Source of the DNA: Anthracocystis setariae
Taxonomy: Eukaryota; Basidiomycota; Ustilaginomycetes; Ustilaginales; Ustilaginaceae
Assembly: GCA_928724745.1 (NCBI GenBank)
Contig: CAKMXJ010000016.1
Coordinates: 324,501-388,500, forward strand
Reading direction: 5' to 3'
DNA: 64,000 bases
Positions 11,201 through 19,726 of this stretch are shown here, in pieces. Position numbers and translations under genes: made by a program. A model generated the notes under the pieces. It saw only the letters and a program-made list of their open reading frames with translations. It searched no databases and was not told the origin of the DNA. Within the stretch, counting starts at the first letter, position 1, and each line of letters starts with the position of its first letter.

Positions 11201-11318
11201 CGTTCGTTTTGGCCACGCTGGCCGCGATCACTGGGTTCCAGCCTCATCCGTCACTGATCCAGAGGTTCTTCGAGCATGGCGGACTCGACAAGCCCCTGAA
11301 TCCTCCACCCCGTCTTAG
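8262..11318 (+). CDS. pol: Ty3/gypsy-like Pol (RT-RNase H-integrase), no ATG, gag and protease missing
   Basis: This 1018 aa frame begins with GTG and is open from 8235; an in-frame TAG lies at 8232. Visible parts are: RT with FDLRKAF and the YVDD box near residue 215; RNase H with D (YVDAS, about 377), E (WPTELEA) and D (FTDH); an integrase zinc finger around 600-643 (H-SGH ... CTHC); an integrase core with D in CDFI, D in ISDRD and E in DGQSERAIQ; and a degenerate chromodomain-like tail around 963-1010 (RGLQYLVRF ... HWVPAS). The lack of an ATG, protease and gag means the native start is lost or was reached by frameshifting from a missing upstream frame. The catalytic residues look intact. 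Confidence 0.87.
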   Translation: MTPDSNELPVFDTDCEPALRAAFLALFDDYPDVWRPDLGLLRTGDAMRLPSKVLDRNPHQFKPRLYRVSPRDRRAIDEVFDALTKHGRLTKAPAGTPCGWPVFVVYRNGKPRPVVDLRQLNQVVDPDHYPLPNPDDLRERLAGARFITTFDLRKAFYQMPLHPEDRWKATVLTHRGQETLSCTIMGQSRSVAFLQRTLTNAFAAAGLADKTFVYVDDFGVRSNTADQHLQDVRAVMNVIRDLGLTLARDKAHVARSEVPLLGHLVSGVGTRLHPDKCAAIQNIQYPTTLNQLEYIVGFFSYYKTYVSRFAALIAPLQRLKTMLLKGAPSGGQARKKHCSITTVPDDPGARQALQELKSILQDRVLHFPDYSKPFLVYVDASQQHGFALALHQNRSNSSSTDPAEVPIWFDSRALQPAERAYWPTELEAAAAVWALQRTKRFLDASPGPHILFTDHLAVTSIADAKPFSMTPASRNPRLVRFALLLAEFRPKLQFMHRKGIYMTHVDALSRIQAADASNLAATVDTVSVSPALQETIASSQRSDSTFARITAGLLEKSNGELPFSVDGWGLNAAGLLHKVDHDNKWRICIGPTALPQLIALAHSGHLGVSATFDRFRQVAYAHHLLRHIKTFVRRCTHCQQTATLRHRPYGSLQPLPSPGLPFLTLSCDFIVRLPPVRSHFDRDLLDTVLVVTDTATRRIYLLSGATTWSAEQWSFRFAERLLPHVGYPTRLISDRDSRLTSAFWKSLNARYGCELIHSAAHHKSDGQSERAIQSVEMALRGLCNAWSDDWANHLPLVELLLGNRVNSSLNAAPNDLLYGFKLRDPFTALQLDSPILQQVSPAGDLAIAERRVAFRQEALDHLAAAQAYMKHRYDQLHEPPPSLHVGDWVWLNIGDGYGVPKSHLPVDRRLGVQRLGPYRIRRVVSELAYELDLPADSRIHPVISIQHLEVYTPSAHPPHEQRITHILKERTLKTRGLQYLVRFGHAGRDHWVPASSVTDPEVLRAWRTRQAPESSTPS

Positions 11319-11469
11319 CCTTGTTCGGTCTCAGTTCCTCGTTTCGTTCCGTTCTCCTTCCTTGTTCCGCATCGTTCGCATCTTCGCATTCCTTCTCGTG
11401 TTTCATTCCGTGTCTTCTCGTCTCTCGTTCCGTTTCCTGGCTTCTTATCGCAGCGGAGCTGCTTCTTTT

Positions 11470-11480
11470 AGGGGGGGCAG
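11470..11480 (+). other. polypurine tract of element 2
   Basis: AGGGGGGGCAG lies directly before the TGTCAGGCG start of the LTR. This is the expected position of the plus-strand primer for reverse transcription. Confidence 0.7.
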
Positions 11481-11666
11481 TGTCAGGCGTCTACGCCTGA
11501 CCGTTGCTTAAGTAAGCTCTGGTGTCACGTGTCTCACATGCAAGTCAGGTGCATACACGGCCACCTGTACTGTATATATAATTAGGCTCCTTCCGGATCG
11601 TTCTCCTTTTGGAATACCATCTATCTCTCATCACTCTCACGCATACAATCGTGCGAGAGCGTGACA
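11481..11666 (+). repeat. 3' LTR of element 2 (186 bp)
   Basis: The LTR starts TGTCAGGCG and ends GCGTGACA, giving the terminal TGTCA/TGACA inverted ends typical of LTRs, and sits immediately after a polypurine tract. It contains a TATATATAA box at 11573-11582, a plausible retrotransposon promoter core. Only this copy is seen, so the borders rest on the terminal motifs and not on a second LTR. Confidence 0.75.
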
Positions 11667-12306
11667 ATACTCCTATGTTCACTCACTCTTCGGTCGGCGT
11701 ACCGATGTCATGGTTAAGTTTTTGAACAATAGCGAGATAGGCGTTGAGCAAGAACAAGATCTGAGATTGCGAATCGGCACTCCGAAAGATCTCCGAATGA
11801 TCCGCCTTTCCGAACTCCTGAATCCCTTTTGGATGGCTGCGGTCAGCGGAGGCAACATCCCACTTCATTTGAGGCAAGGGCGTAAGCAAGCGTCGAGATG
11901 TTGCAGCTAATCAATTGATACGTCTATCACTGATAAATGAGCTTGTGTTGTACGGTACTCACACATTTGAAGCTGAGAAAATGAGGGCGGTCCCCTATTA
12001 TTGGGGTCGTTGCTCGCAGATTCACCTCATCCACCTACCAGCAGCATCGCCGGTTGGCAAATTATCGCCAGACATCCAATTTCGCACCGTTGGCACACTT
12101 ATCGGCTTTCATATGAGCAAACAAAAGAGACAATGAAAGAGGCCAGTTTGCAATGTTCGCGTGAGCCTCTGGGATATAAGGAAGGGCTGATAGCTGCGTG
12201 CAAAACAGCATCCCCTCCATTCTTCAACTGCTATCGAGCTGGTTCTCGATCGTTTTTCTTCTCTCTTCTTTCGCAGGCCGGACCTTTGAAGATCATACAC
12301 ATCGCC
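11667..12306. other. intergenic region upstream of the endoglucanase gene
   Basis: No convincing coding sequence. It probably holds the promoter of the downstream GH45 gene. A TATA-like GATATAAGG is present at about 12172-12180, 130 bp before the chosen ATG. Confidence 0.5.
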
Positions 12307-13563
12307 ATGGGTTTCGATCTGCCTCGCACGACTTTCTTCACCGCTGTGGCCGTCGCGCTGGCGTTCTGGCCCACGGTGCTTGCCGGATACACGCCTCCGA
12401 CGTCGCCATTTGCCACGCACTACCATGACTGCTGTCGCCCTGCGTTCAGTTGGCTACACGACAGTCTCCCCAATGCCAAAGTGTATGCTCCAGTCGAGAC
12501 GTGTCAAAAAGATGGACTGACTCCGCTCAGTGAAATCGAGATGAGCACGGGCAAAAGCAGCTGCGATGGCGGTGATCAGTTTGTCTGCACCTGCCAACAG
12601 CCCTGGGTTGACACGGTGGATCCAACCCTCGCCTACGGGTTCGGTGCGTACAACGTGCACATCGCCGACGGTGGCATCATTTCGGCTTGCTATCTGGTCG
12701 AGTTCCCGGAGAAAGACCAGAACGGCAAGCCTATGAAGGTGCGCAAGATGATTCTGCAGAACATCAATGTCAGCGGAGGGATCATGCAAGGCGGCTGGGA
12801 CATGTCTCTGGCCGGCGGCGGCGTGGGTGACTACAATCGTGGTTGCAAGGCTCAATGGGGCTCGGACTTTGGCAAGAGCTACGGTGGCGTAGCCAACGAA
12901 CAGGACTGCTGCAAGCTGCCCGAAAGCCTGCGCTCGTCGTGTCTTTTCCGATTCACGGTGTTCGGCAACAATCCTCCACTGGCTGGAACTCCGAAGAGAG
13001 TCAGATGCCCCGTGGGAATTATCGACCGTTCTGGAAGCCAGCGTCAGGACGATGCTAGCGCACCCATGTACGACGGCAAGACAGACAAGACTGGTGTGGC
13101 TGCAACGGACAAGTACCGGCGTAACAGGGCGGTGTGCCGGAATGTCGACCCTCTCGGCGTTGTGAGCAAGGTTTGTGGCGGTAGCATTGGAGGCTCGTCT
13201 GGTGATGCAATCGGTGACGGAGATGCTGGTATGGGTGGAGGAGGCTCCGATGCTGGCGGAGTTGGACAGCCCTCTGAGCCGACTGACCCTGGACGGTCTC
13301 CGCCTCAAGGCTATGGTACTCCTGGATCACCGAATGCTCCTGGCTCTGGTTCTGGTGCTATGCCTCCATCCGGATGGGCTACAGGTGCTGATGGTGATCA
13401 GCCTGCTTCGAGCAACCCTGGCATTTCTCTCGGTCCAAAGGCAGGCAACGTCGGTGCGCCTCTGCCTTCCGATCCATTGCCAGCAACAAATCAGGGTCAA
13501 CAGTCAAAGCGAGACGGTCACCACCCTGCTGGCTTCTGCCGCCAACGTCGAAAGGCACACTAG
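12307..13563 (+). CDS. egl1: secreted endo-beta-1,4-glucanase, GH45
   Basis: This 418 aa protein should cleave internal beta-1,4 bonds of cellulose outside the cell. The start at 12307 was chosen because it gives a clean signal peptide (about 26 residues, ending VLA before GYTPP); the frame is open further upstream without any such signal. The GH45 hallmarks are present: a THYHDCC catalytic-base segment matching the family's Y-W-DCC block, CDGG followed by a C-x-C, LAYGF, and the second acidic site in GGWDMSLAGGGVGDYN, followed by CDS-like Cys pairs. The catalytic domain spans about residues 27-250. The rest is a Gly/Ser/Pro-rich tail of about 130 residues without a cellulose-binding module. 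The architecture resembles smut egl1, an enzyme tied to filamentous growth in Ustilago maydis; orthology is inferred. Confidence 0.85.
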   Translation: MGFDLPRTTFFTAVAVALAFWPTVLAGYTPPTSPFATHYHDCCRPAFSWLHDSLPNAKVYAPVETCQKDGLTPLSEIEMSTGKSSCDGGDQFVCTCQQPWVDTVDPTLAYGFGAYNVHIADGGIISACYLVEFPEKDQNGKPMKVRKMILQNINVSGGIMQGGWDMSLAGGGVGDYNRGCKAQWGSDFGKSYGGVANEQDCCKLPESLRSSCLFRFTVFGNNPPLAGTPKRVRCPVGIIDRSGSQRQDDASAPMYDGKTDKTGVAATDKYRRNRAVCRNVDPLGVVSKVCGGSIGGSSGDAIGDGDAGMGGGGSDAGGVGQPSEPTDPGRSPPQGYGTPGSPNAPGSGSGAMPPSGWATGADGDQPASSNPGISLGPKAGNVGAPLPSDPLPATNQGQQSKRDGHHPAGFCRQRRKAH

Positions 13564-14224
13564 CTGAACACTGTCGATCGACTGATCATGATCTTGTCGA
13601 CTGGTGAACATGGCATTTCAATTTCATGGTGACGTTTGTGCACGCGACTGTTCCATGCTGGCTTTTGGAGCGCATGTGCGAGCGTGCTTTGCAGAGGCGG
13701 TTGGGTTTGTCTGAGTAAGTAGAGTAGAGCAGTTTTCAGTGACTGCCGAGTGCCATGCACATTCAACAGCCTAAATTGAATTTCAGCGAGTTGGGGCTTT
13801 AACTGGCGCTCAGCGCGCTCAGGCCACCACTTGAGCGAGTTCCCGACCCTTGTCGGGTTCTTCGGCCAACGTCGAACGTCACAATGCGCGCTGATGGACT
13901 GCAGCGCGCAATGCCAGCTGTGTGCTGTGTGCTGCGTGATGCGTGATGCACGCTCGGTGCGTGACATGTCTTTTCTTTGCATAGCCAGGGCTTAGCATCT
14001 CCGCCTGCCGAGGCCAATGTACGGCATGTGACTTCTCAGAATGCATTCCGTGCCCTGTCAGTGCCCTTAACAAGTCACTTGGCCTTAGCCTCGATTCGAG
14101 CAGCCTGATGGATCAATCCTATCTTTACCCCACCTCCACCATCCACTTGTGACTCCCACCTTTTTCCCCCCCAGGTTCTTACTAGTTCATGATCGATCAA
14201 CCGCTGTCCCTTTCGTCGTGAACA
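13564..14224. other. intergenic region between endoglucanase and tricalbin genes
   Basis: It holds the 3' region of the endoglucanase gene and the 5' region of the tricalbin gene. A pyrimidine-rich stretch with poly-C runs lies 40-70 bp before the tricalbin ATG. Nothing else recognised. Confidence 0.5.
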
Positions 14225-17200
14225 ATGTCGTCCTTGTTCAAGCACAAGGATCACGCGGCGCCCACGGCGGACGCGGTGGCCGAGCAAGCAACTCAACATC
14301 AGATCAGTGCGGCTCAGGCTCAGGATGCCAAAGAGGTTGCCGCTGTCAGTGCGCGCTTGCGACAGAACCAAGCAGCTGGTGCTCGTATTCTTCAGTTCGA
14401 TGAGAACGCCACGCCAGAGGAAAAGGCCGCACAAGCTGCCCAGGCAGCTGAAAAGCTCAAGCCCAAGACCGCCGGCATCGTCGCACAACCAGATGCTGGC
14501 CATGGCTTGGCCAGTGACATCGGCGGCAAAAAGGTCGACCCTACCCTCAACCTCAAAGATGTCGAGAAACTCAACGAGCAGGAGAAAGCCGCGCCTGGTG
14601 CCCTTCCCGCAGGCCAACCTACTTCCAACCTGGAGCCAGACGTCGCTGCAGGCTGGACTGGCGTCGCCCGTACCCTCCGAGGTCTCTCGCCCAGCCAGGC
14701 TATGAGTGCCGACGATGCGATTCGCATCGACCTCATTAGCAACCTCGTCTCCGACACCTACTATGGCTACTTCTATTACGATGCTGCTGTCATTCTCCTT
14801 TCGATCTTGTTCACCTACTTTGCCACCCGCCTTGGCGGTGGCATCGCTTCTCTCTTGATCATTTGCGCCTTCTGCTCCACTTACTACAACACGAGCATGC
14901 GTCGCACTCGCCAGCGAGCTCGCGACGACATCACTCGCGAGATGGCCAAGAAGAAGATGATCTCCGAGCACGAATCCGCCGAATGGATCAACCACTTTCT
15001 TTCGCGCTTTTGGCTTATCTACGAGCCCGTTCTGTCTGCCACCATCATCGGCGTCGTCGATCAGATCCTCGTGCAGAACTGTCCCGCAGGAATCGACTCG
15101 ATCCGCATGACCACCTTTACCCTGGGTACCAAAGCTCCACGCATCGACTCGGTCCGAACCTTCCCCAACACCGACGAAGATATCGTCATGATGGACTGGA
15201 AGTTCAACTTTACGCCCAGTGATGTTCTCGACCTCACCGTCAAACAGGCCAGCCAAAAGATCAACCCCAAGATCGTCTTGACCGTCCGTATCGGAAAGGG
15301 CTTTGTCGGTGCAGGACTTCCTATCTTGCTCGAGGACATCAACTTTGTCGGTCACATCCGACTTCGTATGAAGCTCATGAGTCAGTTCCCGCACGTTCAG
15401 CTCGTCGACATGTCCTTCATGGAGCCTCCCAAGATCGACTACGTCCTCAAGCCCATCGGAGGAAACACGTTCGGCTTCGATATCGGCAACATTCCAGGTC
15501 TCTCCGACTTTATCCAGGGCCAGATCCATGCCAACCTCGGGCCCATGATGTACAACCCCAATATGTTTACCATCAATCTCGAGCAGATGATGTCTGGCAC
15601 GCCGCTCGACACTGCCATCGGCGTCCTCCAAGTCAACATCTGGTCCGCTCGCAATCTCAAAGGTGTCAAACTCGGCGGTGGCACGCCCGATCCCTACGTC
15701 AACCTCTCGATCGACAATCGCGACGTTCTCGCAAAGACCACCATCAAGAAGGGCACTTCGAATCCGCAGTTCAAGGAGACCAAATTCGTGCTGCTCAACA
15801 GCCTCAACGGCATGCTCACCATGGCTGTCATGGATTTCAACGAGCACCGTCCCGACTCCCACCTCGGTCAGGCCGCTTTCGATCTCAAAGAGCTCATCGA
15901 AGAGCCCGAGCAGGAAAACCTCAGCACCGCCATCGCTCTTGACTCCAAGGAGCGCGGTGAAATTCAGTACTCGCTCTCGTACTATCCCGTCATCAAGCCT
16001 CAAGTCGGACCCGACGGACATCCGCAGCCGCTTCCTGAAACCAGATCGGGCGTGGTCCGCTTCACCTTGCACCAGGCCAAGGAGCTCGACAAGCGCGCTG
16101 GCTTCGGCGGCGAGTTGTGCCCCAAGGGTCGCATCAGGCTCAATGGCCAGAAAGTCAAGGACACCATCGTCATTAAGCGCAACATCAACCCCATCTTCGA
16201 GATGCCCACCGAGTTCCTCGTCACCGATCGCAAGAAGGCCGTCATCACTGTCGAGATCCTCGACGATCGCGAGCTCCGTGCCGATCCTGTGGTTGCCTAT
16301 GTCAGCATCCGTCTCGAGGACCTGCTTGCAGCCAAGGAGAAGCAGCAGGATTGGTTCCCACTCAAGAACTCCAAGAACGGTCGGGTTCGCATGTCGGCCG
16401 AGTGGAAGCCGGTTCAGATGTCGGGAAGCATGAACGGCAGCAGCGGTTACACGCCCGCGATCGGCGTTGTCAAGTTCTGGATGAAGAAGGCTACGGATGT
16501 CAAGAATGTCGAGGCCATGACCGGCGGCAAATCCGATCCGTATGTCCAGCTTCGCGCGCGAGGACAGGCTGTCGCTGGATCTACCATCGTCAACAACAAC
16601 CTCCATCCCGAATGGAACGAGATCCTCTATGCCCCCGTTCATTCGCTGCGCGAGAAGATCACTGTCGAAGTCATGGACTACCAGAACACCGGCAAGGACC
16701 GCTCGCTCGGCAATGTCGAGGTGGATGTGTCTCAACTCGCAAAGGAGTTGGGCAGTTCCGACGCTCGCATCCGGTACGAAGGCACTGGCAAGCACTCGCA
16801 TAAGGACAAGATCCACCTTGGTCGTGGAATCTACAAGGGTGAGATCGAGTTCGACTGCCAGTTCTTGCCAGCTGTCAACTTGAAGGGGGCCGAGTTCGAT
16901 GAGCGTGAGCCTGATGCTGTTGCCAAGAGCGGCATCATCACCGAGGAGACAGAAGCAGAAGCTGAAAAGCCAGCGGTCAGGCAATCCCTTGAGTCACCCG
17001 TAGTCAATGGCGTCAAGAAGGCTGATGCTGCCGGCGATGCGGTTCCCAAGCCTAATGGTACCAACGGGGCAAACGAGGCAACTATGGTGAAAGGCCATTC
17101 CAAGACTGGTTCTGTCGCCTCGATCGGTAGCGTCAAGACGGCTGTTAGTGGTCGACCCTCGACGGCTGCCGATAGAGCCGTCGAGGGTGTTACGATGACC

Positions 17201-18505
17201 AAGGAGCAGTTGCTTCAGGAGCAATCGGGTATCATTGTGTTCAACATTCTGCGGGGTTCGCTGCCTCAAAACAGAAAGAACGCTCGGTTGGAGGTGCTGT
17301 TTGACGACGGCTACTGGCCAGCTTACACGACCGAGAAAGCACGAACTGCTCAAGCTACGTGGGATGAGGTGGGCGAGTCGGTGGTCAAGGAGCTAGATTG
17401 GTCTAAATTCCTGCTGAAGCTGCGAACGGGTGATGGCGATGACGACGTGTTTGCCGAATTCGCAGGCAACACCAAGGATGTGCTGGAGAAGACGCTCAAC
17501 GCTCAGTACGAGTTGCGATTGCACAACGATGTGGGTACGCAGGTGGCGAGCGTGGTGATCGAATGCCGGTACATCCCGATCGACCTGTCGCTTGAAGCTG
17601 TGGAGAGCGTCAATAATCAGGGCTTCCTGCGTGTTGATCTGATCAAGGCTCGAAACCTTCGTGCTGCGGATCGGGGCAACAAGTCGGACCCGTACTTTGC
17701 GTTTGTGCTGAACGGCGAGCGGCTGGCCAAGTCCAAGGTGGTCAAGAAGACGCTGAATCCGGATTTCAACGAGAATCTGGGCGAGTTCAAGGTGGCGTCC
17801 AGGGTGGCTGCCGAGGCGATGTTTGAGGCGTATGATTGGGATCAAGTGGGGAGTCCGGATAAGTTGGGGAATGTGCAGGTGGATTTGTCGGTGCTGGATC
17901 CGTTTGAGCCGATGGAGAAGACGTACCTTTTGACGGGCAAGGGAGCGACGGAGAATTCCGAGGTGACGTTGAGGTTTGTGTTCAAGCCGGACTTTGTGAC
18001 GAATCGCGAGCGGAAGGGGACGAGTATCAGTCGTACGTTTACGCATGGGCTGACGGGCGTGGGCAAGGCGGGAGCTGGCGGGATGCTTGCGGTGGGGACG
18101 GGGGTTGGCAAGGCTGGGATGGGGGTAGGGAAGGCAGGGTTTGGTGTGACTAAGGGAGTGGTGGGTGTTGCTGGGAAGGGGGTTGGTGGTGTGGCGAAGG
18201 GGGTTGGTGGTTTGCTGCATGTAGGTGGTGGTGGTGGTGGTGAGAGGAAGGCGGTTGAGCATGGGCTGGTGGGGGAGGATGTGGCGATTGACCCAAGTAC
18301 GGGTGAAGTGGTAACGCCGTACGTTAGCGACGGATTGCCAGCTAGTTCGGCAGGCGCTGGCATCCCTATCCCTCCAATGCCAATGGCGCAGGAGGTCGCA
18401 TACAGGACTAGCATGGATCAAGACACAAGGTCCATGGCAGATTCCCAGGGTACGCCGTCCAAGCGAAAGTCGAGACTGCACAACCCGTTTAAACGTCACA
18501 CCTAG
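14225..18505 (+). CDS. tricalbin / extended synaptotagmin (SMP and multiple C2 domains)
   Basis: This 1426 aa protein should sit in cortical ER and tether it to the plasma membrane while transferring lipids. A polar N-terminus is followed by a hydrophobic hairpin at about 178-220, which anchors it in the ER. An SMP lipid-binding domain follows (about 250-455). C2 domains start near residues 465 (GVLQVNIWSARNL), 607 (GVVRFTLHQAKEL), 745 (GVVKFWMKKATDV) and 1131 (GFLRVDLIKARNL ... KSDPYF). A weaker C2-like unit lies near 1000. Three of these keep the SDPYV/DPY calcium-loop pattern. The C-terminus carries an unusual stretch of GVGKAG-like repeats (about 1275-1340) and ends in a basic PFKRHT. Length and order match yeast Tcb1-3. 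The large open frame on the opposite strand is a codon-bias shadow. Confidence 0.92.
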   Translation: MSSLFKHKDHAAPTADAVAEQATQHQISAAQAQDAKEVAAVSARLRQNQAAGARILQFDENATPEEKAAQAAQAAEKLKPKTAGIVAQPDAGHGLASDIGGKKVDPTLNLKDVEKLNEQEKAAPGALPAGQPTSNLEPDVAAGWTGVARTLRGLSPSQAMSADDAIRIDLISNLVSDTYYGYFYYDAAVILLSILFTYFATRLGGGIASLLIICAFCSTYYNTSMRRTRQRARDDITREMAKKKMISEHESAEWINHFLSRFWLIYEPVLSATIIGVVDQILVQNCPAGIDSIRMTTFTLGTKAPRIDSVRTFPNTDEDIVMMDWKFNFTPSDVLDLTVKQASQKINPKIVLTVRIGKGFVGAGLPILLEDINFVGHIRLRMKLMSQFPHVQLVDMSFMEPPKIDYVLKPIGGNTFGFDIGNIPGLSDFIQGQIHANLGPMMYNPNMFTINLEQMMSGTPLDTAIGVLQVNIWSARNLKGVKLGGGTPDPYVNLSIDNRDVLAKTTIKKGTSNPQFKETKFVLLNSLNGMLTMAVMDFNEHRPDSHLGQAAFDLKELIEEPEQENLSTAIALDSKERGEIQYSLSYYPVIKPQVGPDGHPQPLPETRSGVVRFTLHQAKELDKRAGFGGELCPKGRIRLNGQKVKDTIVIKRNINPIFEMPTEFLVTDRKKAVITVEILDDRELRADPVVAYVSIRLEDLLAAKEKQQDWFPLKNSKNGRVRMSAEWKPVQMSGSMNGSSGYTPAIGVVKFWMKKATDVKNVEAMTGGKSDPYVQLRARGQAVAGSTIVNNNLHPEWNEILYAPVHSLREKITVEVMDYQNTGKDRSLGNVEVDVSQLAKELGSSDARIRYEGTGKHSHKDKIHLGRGIYKGEIEFDCQFLPAVNLKGAEFDEREPDAVAKSGIITEETEAEAEKPAVRQSLESPVVNGVKKADAAGDAVPKPNGTNGANEATMVKGHSKTGSVASIGSVKTAVSGRPSTAADRAVEGVTMTKEQLLQEQSGIIVFNILRGSLPQNRKNARLEVLFDDGYWPAYTTEKARTAQATWDEVGESVVKELDWSKFLLKLRTGDGDDDVFAEFAGNTKDVLEKTLNAQYELRLHNDVGTQVASVVIECRYIPIDLSLEAVESVNNQGFLRVDLIKARNLRAADRGNKSDPYFAFVLNGERLAKSKVVKKTLNPDFNENLGEFKVASRVAAEAMFEAYDWDQVGSPDKLGNVQVDLSVLDPFEPMEKTYLLTGKGATENSEVTLRFVFKPDFVTNRERKGTSISRTFTHGLTGVGKAGAGGMLAVGTGVGKAGMGVGKAGFGVTKGVVGVAGKGVGGVAKGVGGLLHVGGGGGGERKAVEHGLVGEDVAIDPSTGEVVTPYVSDGLPASSAGAGIPIPPMPMAQEVAYRTSMDQDTRSMADSQGTPSKRKSRLHNPFKRHT

Positions 18506-18532
18506 CCCCATATTCATCCGGCGCGTCTCTCT

Positions 18533-18568
18533 CACACACACACACAAACACACACACACACACACACA
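18533..18568. repeat. CA microsatellite
   Basis: Mostly (CA)n with one interruption, lying just downstream of the tricalbin stop between two convergent genes. Confidence 0.9.
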
Positions 18569-18679
18569 TACTCTCTCTTAAGTTGTTGCTGGTGCTTCTT
18601 TTTTTTGTACGTGATCGGCAGTTGAATGTGAATGTGTTTGAAATTTCATAGCTCGAGTTGGGGTGGGGATGGGAGGTAG

Positions 18680-19726
18680 CTAGATGGGGTTGAATGCGGC
18701 GACGCTTTTTGGTGGTTGAGGAATTGGCGATGCGGGGGAGGATGGGGAGGATGGGGAGGATGGGGTGGTGGGGAAGATTTTGCCTAGCATGATTTCTCTA
18801 TCTGAGAGGGAGGCTAGACGGACGGATTCGGAACGGATGAAGGAGGTGATGCGGTGGAGGTGTTGTGGGAAGGCAAGTTGTGGGAGTGAAATGGCGATAG
18901 GGTTTTTGGAAAGAGTTGTTTGCGATGGTGTTGAGGTTAGGTCAGTGGCTAGGTCAGGAATGCCTTCGACATCGACGTTGGTGTCTTTGTCGATACCTGC
19001 TAGTTTGCGTTTGACGCCTGCAACGTTGGCCCAACCAGCGCCCCAAATGTTTCTCCAAACGGCTTGGGCCAAACGAGCGTCTCCACTGACGAGGCCTTGA
19101 TCGTAACCAAGGATCGAACCGCGCTGTTGCATATGCATATCGCGCATGTAACCTTTAACGAGACGTGAGGTTTGAACACCAAAGCGATCGCGCATGCGCG
19201 ATTCTGCATCGATGAAAAAATGGTTGATGAGTTCCTGCGAGTAGGTACGGCTGGCAGCTTTGTCAAAGGCACGGAAGCGTACGAGGAGGAGGTAAACGTG
19301 CAGGTTGGTGATTTGGAACCAGGATTGATAGGTTTCGGGAAGACCACATTCAGAGTACCAGAAGGCGCGTTCGACGTGGGCTCGTTCAGCACATCGATCG
19401 TATAGGTCCGAAGTCACGCGGATCGAAGTCGAGGTGAGCGAGTTGTAGCCCATCAGGCGCGCAAGGCCTTTGACGATGGCAACGGTGACGCGAGAGTAGG
19501 GTTGTTTGGCAGGGGCAGGCGCGGAGGGAGAGAGTTTGGATGCGTGCAGCAACGGCGCAGGCCGAGATGCGGAAGAGGCTTTTTTCCTAAGAGATGCAGA
19601 CGGAGTGGGTTGCAAGGCGGAATGCGAGGATGTCAATGTTCGGACGGTGATGGAAGCGACGTGCGGAAGGAGGAGGCTGTTGCGCGAGGTCGCAGCCAAA
19701 TTCGAGCTGGAAGCCTTGACGAGCAT
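18680..19726 (-). CDS. CBP3: ubiquinol-cytochrome c reductase chaperone Cbp3/UQCC1
   Basis: This 348 aa protein probably acts in the mitochondrion in translation and assembly of cytochrome b for respiratory complex III, together with Cbp6. The first 75 residues are rich in Ser, Ala, Lys and Arg and lack acidic residues, as in a mitochondrial presequence. The conserved ubiquinol-cytochrome c chaperone domain covers about 105-285, with W-FQITNLHVYLLLVR, an ELINHFF-D-E-R-R block and GYMRDMHMQQRGS ... YDQGL, all typical of the family. The Pro/Ser-rich C-terminal tail is variable. It is convergent with the tricalbin gene (174 bp apart). Confidence 0.88.
   Translation of the reverse strand: MLVKASSSNLAATSRNSLLLPHVASITVRTLTSSHSALQPTPSASLRKKASSASRPAPLLHASKLSPSAPAPAKQPYSRVTVAIVKGLARLMGYNSLTSTSIRVTSDLYDRCAERAHVERAFWYSECGLPETYQSWFQITNLHVYLLLVRFRAFDKAASRTYSQELINHFFIDAESRMRDRFGVQTSRLVKGYMRDMHMQQRGSILGYDQGLVSGDARLAQAVWRNIWGAGWANVAGVKRKLAGIDKDTNVDVEGIPDLATDLTSTPSQTTLSKNPIAISLPQLAFPQHLHRITSFIRSESVRLASLSDREIMLGKIFPTTPSSPSSPSSPASPIPQPPKSVAAFNPI

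Larger units (their letters stand above)
8235..11666 (+). mobile_element. Ty3/gypsy-like retrotransposon, 5'-truncated (element 2)
   Basis: A plus-strand element with an uninterrupted reverse transcriptase-RNase H-integrase frame, a G-rich polypurine tract and a 186 bp 3' LTR. No gag, protease or 5' LTR is visible upstream. The matching LTR start (TGTCAGGCG) does not recur in the window. It is therefore probably a 5'-truncated or recombined copy lying head to head with element 1. The protein differs strongly from element 1 (YVDD rather than YLDD, a different integrase), so the two belong to different families. Confidence 0.85.

Noticed and set aside
14075..16984. 969-codon open frame antisense to the tricalbin gene
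   Set aside because: The sense strand has clear SMP and C2 domains. The reverse frame follows from codon bias and shows no recognisable domain.
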